The notes below the pieces were generated by a model. That model saw only the letters and a list, made by a program, of their open reading frames with translations. It had not been told where the DNA came from and did not search any database. A program made the position numbers and the translations under genes. Shown piece by piece: positions 20,611 through 23,349 of a stretch of DNA of 23,349 nucleotides. The DNA is taken from contig JAKCWW010008189.1 of assembly GCA_026260175.1 (NCBI GenBank), forward strand, positions 3,518-26,866, in the 5' to 3' direction. Every line of letters begins with the position of its first letter. Position 1 is the stretch's first letter. Source of the stretch: Reticulitermes lucifugus. Lineage: Eukaryota; Arthropoda; Insecta; Blattodea; Rhinotermitidae.

Positions 20611-21091
20611 TACTTTTTTTCAGCCTGAATTCAAAATACAATCCCTCGGTCTCCAGCCCTTAGAAAAAACAAACATGAATAGAAAATTTTATGTGGTATT
20701 TACCGTGCATTTTACCATGAGTTTAAGTTAAAACTACATTCCACCGGACACGTAACATACCACGTTACAGGACGAGATCGACGTAGCTCAACTGTATGAT
20801 TGTACACATGGTCTATAGCCAGTTAAACGGTTTTTAGAAAAGTATTGTATGTTCTAAAAGTCTAAGTTGAATCATGTAAAAACATATTGTTATATAAGTT
20901 CTACTCTGTTTTATGTGGCGTATTAGCTCATAATCACTAATTCAGACACATATATTATTGCTCTTAATATTTGGTTTTATGGCTATATGCATCTATTCAT
21001 TTAATATTGTGAGCGGCATGAGTGCTTCCAAAGTAGTGTCAAATGTGTGTGTATCTGGATGCCATAGTTGCTTGTGATTCCTTGATGAACG

Positions 21092-21134
21092 CCCCCTGAG
21101 GATGCCAACTTGTTTGCCGAAACGTATGTAGGGG
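21092..21134 (+). ncRNA. Hammerhead-ribozyme-like motif, copy 3
   Basis: Perfect outer stem CCCC (21092-21095) with GGGG (21131-21134); CTGAGGA at 21096-21102 fits the CTGANGA core; GAAA at 21119-21122; then ACGTATGT as a minimal stem III and A at 21130 as the predicted cleavage nucleotide. The stem II segment between core and GAAA does not form a clean helix, so this copy is decayed. It is in the opposite orientation to the other two. Confidence 0.4.
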
Positions 21135-21139
21135 TTACA

Positions 21140-22317
21140 AATACATCTTACTCTGTTAATAATCTTGTGCATTATTTGGTTTTAACTTAAACAAATGAAT
21201 AGAAGTTGAATTAGAATTAACGTCCGTAAATTCTTAACTTGGACACTATAAATGGGGCGATTACGCTGTCACTATATTGGTCTATGTGGCACATGGATTA
21301 GACAGGTACATCACAGTCAATTGACCCTTTAAAGCAGTCACTTTAGCACCACCGGTTTTAACATTAAACATTCTACTTTCTGCCCACAGAATGTATTTTT
21401 GTGTCTTGTATAGACCGCAGAACAAAGAGCGAATATATCTACATACAGTAAAAATTACCGTTTTTAAAACTGAGACAGAAGGGTTTATTGAGCTGTACGA
21501 GCTGAAAGTTTAAAAACTATTCAGGTTAACACTGTTTTTTTAACGGACGTCAGTATTAGGCCTGCTTACATATAAGTTGGTCAGCTAATCAATCACACGA
21601 TACGTACTGACGTCAGTTGCTTGAAAGTGGGGACTGGAGGTCCTAAATGCGATCGGGACATGAAGGTGCCTATAGACTATTTCCGCGTTCTTATTTGTTT
21701 TTTTGTAGACCTGCTCTCTACGTTTAGGCACTGCGATGGCCTAATCCCTAATCCAAGCATCCCCACCAAACGAGGCTTCACAGGTTCAATGTCCGAGCTG
21801 GAGCAGGAAATAGGGCGTAGTTCTGTAGAACAATAAGAATAAGACTTGCTGAAAGTATACAGAGAAATGAAGCAATGGTAACACCAGTTTCAAAAGGAGG
21901 TACAAAGGAAGACGTAAGTACAACGGGCAGTATTTTATCTTGTAAAGACGATAATTGGCCTACAATAACTTTTGCAAAAATGATTTTTGTTTTGCGTTGA
22001 AACTTTTACCTTAGACTGAAAAACATAAGTCTATTTACTTTTCCTTTGTCTCAAGATTAGGCTAAAAACAAAGTTCCGAAAGCTGGTTGCCTTTCCATCG
22101 TCAGGTAAAAACATGTAACCTAATCTGCTGGGTCCATATATTTACTGCTGAATAACGTAGAGGCAGCTGCAGAAACATCGTGTTTCTTAAACAAAATGAG
22201 TAGACAGAATTTGTAGCATATTACTTTAATAACACACGTTCGTCACTTATTGGCGTGTTTACAGTGTAAGGCCTGTTACGCCAGATTATTACTTCAACCT
22301 AATTTATGATGCATATT
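21140..22317. other. Unannotated stretch
   Basis: No element was recognised. A 71-residue plus-strand frame at 21621-21836 ends in SMSELEQEIGRSSVEQ but shows no known domain. Everything else is short AT-rich frames. Confidence 0.4.
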
Positions 22318-22396
22318 TCGCCCCTGTTTTGTAAAAAGGAGCTAACTGAGACTATGAGCTATATTCAGTTAGCTTCTTTTTACAAAACAGGGGCGA
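22318..22396 (+). repeat. Long hairpin: 32-bp stem, 15-base loop
   Basis: Arms 22318-22349 and 22365-22396 are reverse complements with one difference, a G facing a T. In a plus-strand transcript this is a G-U wobble, so the RNA stem would be continuous. The loop is GACTATGAGCTATAT. The stem is rich in the block CGCCCCTGTTTTGTAAAAAG. It could be a foldback mobile element or a small-RNA precursor. No target-site duplication is clear. Confidence 0.9.
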
Positions 22397-22440
22397 TTTA
22401 TTCTACATAAGTTTACCCTAACTCATATAATATATCTGTC

Positions 22441-22475
22441 TTCTTTCTTTCTCTGTTTCTTTCTTTCTTTGTTTC
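22441..22475 (+). repeat. (CTTT)n pyrimidine microsatellite
   Basis: An imperfect run of TTTC/CTTT units interrupted by CTCTG and ending in TTTGTTTC. It lies between the long hairpin and the next SINE. Confidence 0.85.
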
Positions 22476-22514
22476 ATAGTCTGACCTCTTATACCTACTC
22501 TTTGTAGGTGTAGA

Positions 22515-22732
22515 TTGTTATTGTTGCATGTGATCACACTCAGACACACCACATTCTGTAGGACTCCTCTGGACGAGGGATCGGCCCGTCGCATAGACCT
22601 CTACCTGACACCACACAACATTCACAAGAGGCAGACATCCATGCCCAGGCGGGATTCGAACCCAGAATCCCAGGAAGCAAGCGGCCGCAGAATTACACGT
22701 TAGTTTGCGCGGCCACTGGGCTCGGCTATCTC
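22515..22732 (-). repeat. tRNA-derived SINE, third type
   Basis: On the minus strand it starts GCCGAGCCCAGTGGCCGCGC and has a T-arm CTGGGTTCGAATCCCGCC with an intact B-box. A body follows including GGTGTCAGGTAGAGGTC and GATCCCTCGTCC. It ends near an AACAATAACAAT tail at about 22515-22525. The sequence differs from families A and B. The 62-residue plus-strand frame within it is a shadow. I see no clear target-site duplication. Confidence 0.75.
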
Positions 22733-23182
22733 ATTTATCACATACTTAAAATTCTGACAATTCCATTCTTCTCTGTGGTACAAAACGTCTTATGACTGCA
22801 ATTACAGTAGCCCCATCTACTGAAGTAGCATACTAGTAGTATCTTACGGCACTCATCCACTTTTTTTTTATATTCGTCTGTATGAAGTATGGTATTTTGT
22901 AACTTCTTAATCAATACATTGATTGCTGCTTTATTAGATGTGTGTATGCTGATATCTAAAGGCTAAAATGTTGTTCTATTTAAACAAGACCTTTCTTTCT
23001 CCAGCATTTATAAACAAAGAAATAAATGCTACCCATTCTACTTCTGTTGTGTGGGGATGCATTATTGCCGGTTTTGGAGTCATAGCAGCATCAATTAAAA
23101 TGCCTGCAATTTTTAAACTGTATAATCCATTGTTTCAGTCCTTATTTTACTCCTAGACCTACACTAATATAGGCTTATACAT

Positions 23183-23217
<35 letters not shown>
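23183..23217. repeat. (AC)n-(AT)n compound microsatellite
   Basis: A short AC run passes directly into about twelve AT units at 23193-23217. Confidence 0.95.
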
Positions 23218-23265
23218 AGTCTGCAAAAGTAAGTAAATGCTCACTAAAAATAATAAATAAATTTA

Positions 23266-23349
23266 CGAGGTCTGTCCAAAAAGTAACCGACCTTGGGCCG
23301 GGAAAAAAAGTTCTGTATCTGGGTGGTTACAATACCTAATCCCCTTCAA
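23266..23349 (-). mobile_element. 3' end of a mariner-family transposon (continues beyond window)
   Basis: CGAGGTCTGTCCAAAAAGTA directly after a TA (23264-23265) has the form of a mariner terminal inverted repeat beside its TA target site. Read on the minus strand from the window edge, the first codons are GAA GGG GAT TAG, giving EGD and a stop. That fits the FEGD-type C-termini seen in many mariner transposases about 60-70 bp inside the terminal repeat. The rest of the transposase lies beyond base 23349, so intactness cannot be judged. Confidence 0.75.

Noticed and set aside
20444..20731. 95-residue plus-strand frame
   Set aside because: Its first two-thirds lie in a reversed relic of SINE family B. 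Such SINE-derived peptides are common false gene models.
22600..22732. Possible tRNA gene
   Set aside because: A B-box is present, but the full cloverleaf cannot be built and a SINE body follows.
22968..23156. 62-residue plus-strand frame with a hydrophobic stretch
   Set aside because: Short, in AT-rich sequence, with no motif or context to support it.
1..23349. CRISPR arrays, bacterial operons, Shine-Dalgarno sites
   Set aside because: No regularly spaced direct repeats or packed coding frames. All signs point to an animal nuclear genome.

Overview
This looks like a piece of a large, AT-rich, repeat-rich animal nuclear genome, most likely an insect. The reasons are several tRNA-headed SINEs, a mariner terminus, a decayed non-LTR reverse transcriptase, long non-coding stretches with microsatellites, and no bacterial-style gene packing. 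The frequent TAGGCCTA words and the SINE styles would fit a cockroach, termite or other orthopteroid, but that is only an impression. No intact protein-coding gene could be identified. Most short open frames are chance or lie inside repeats.

Layout. 1-190: 3' part of a tRNA-derived SINE (family A). 191-3599: nothing recognised. 3600-3930: a CpG- and CCAAT-rich patch with two RFX-type X-boxes 21 bp apart, the best candidate for a host promoter here. 3931-5620: nothing recognised. 5621-5895: a second SINE whose body matches family A. 8274-8568: a nearly full family A SINE on the minus strand. 8572-9545: a decayed minus-strand coding region whose upstream part resembles the DNA-binding domains of Tigger/pogo/CENP-B-type transposases. 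Its antisense produces the longest open frame in the window, 8661-9191 plus. 9549-15065: mostly featureless.

15066-21134 carries three copies of a compact motif with hammerhead-ribozyme topology (two minus, one plus). It also holds a three-copy short dispersed repeat, a 130-codon open frame without a start near its beginning, a degraded RTE-like LINE reverse transcriptase C-terminus, a spacerless 74-bp palindrome, a decayed tRNA-like SINE, a family B SINE with a 17-bp target-site duplication, and an old reversed family B copy. 22318-22396 is a 32-bp-stem hairpin, 22515-22732 a third SINE type, and 23266-23349 the 3' end of a mariner element that continues past the window.

The repeats do not form a pathway; this is a graveyard of mobile elements. 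The features most worth following up are the paired X-boxes, the hammerhead-like motifs, and the two long inverted repeats, each of which would fold into an almost fully paired RNA hairpin.
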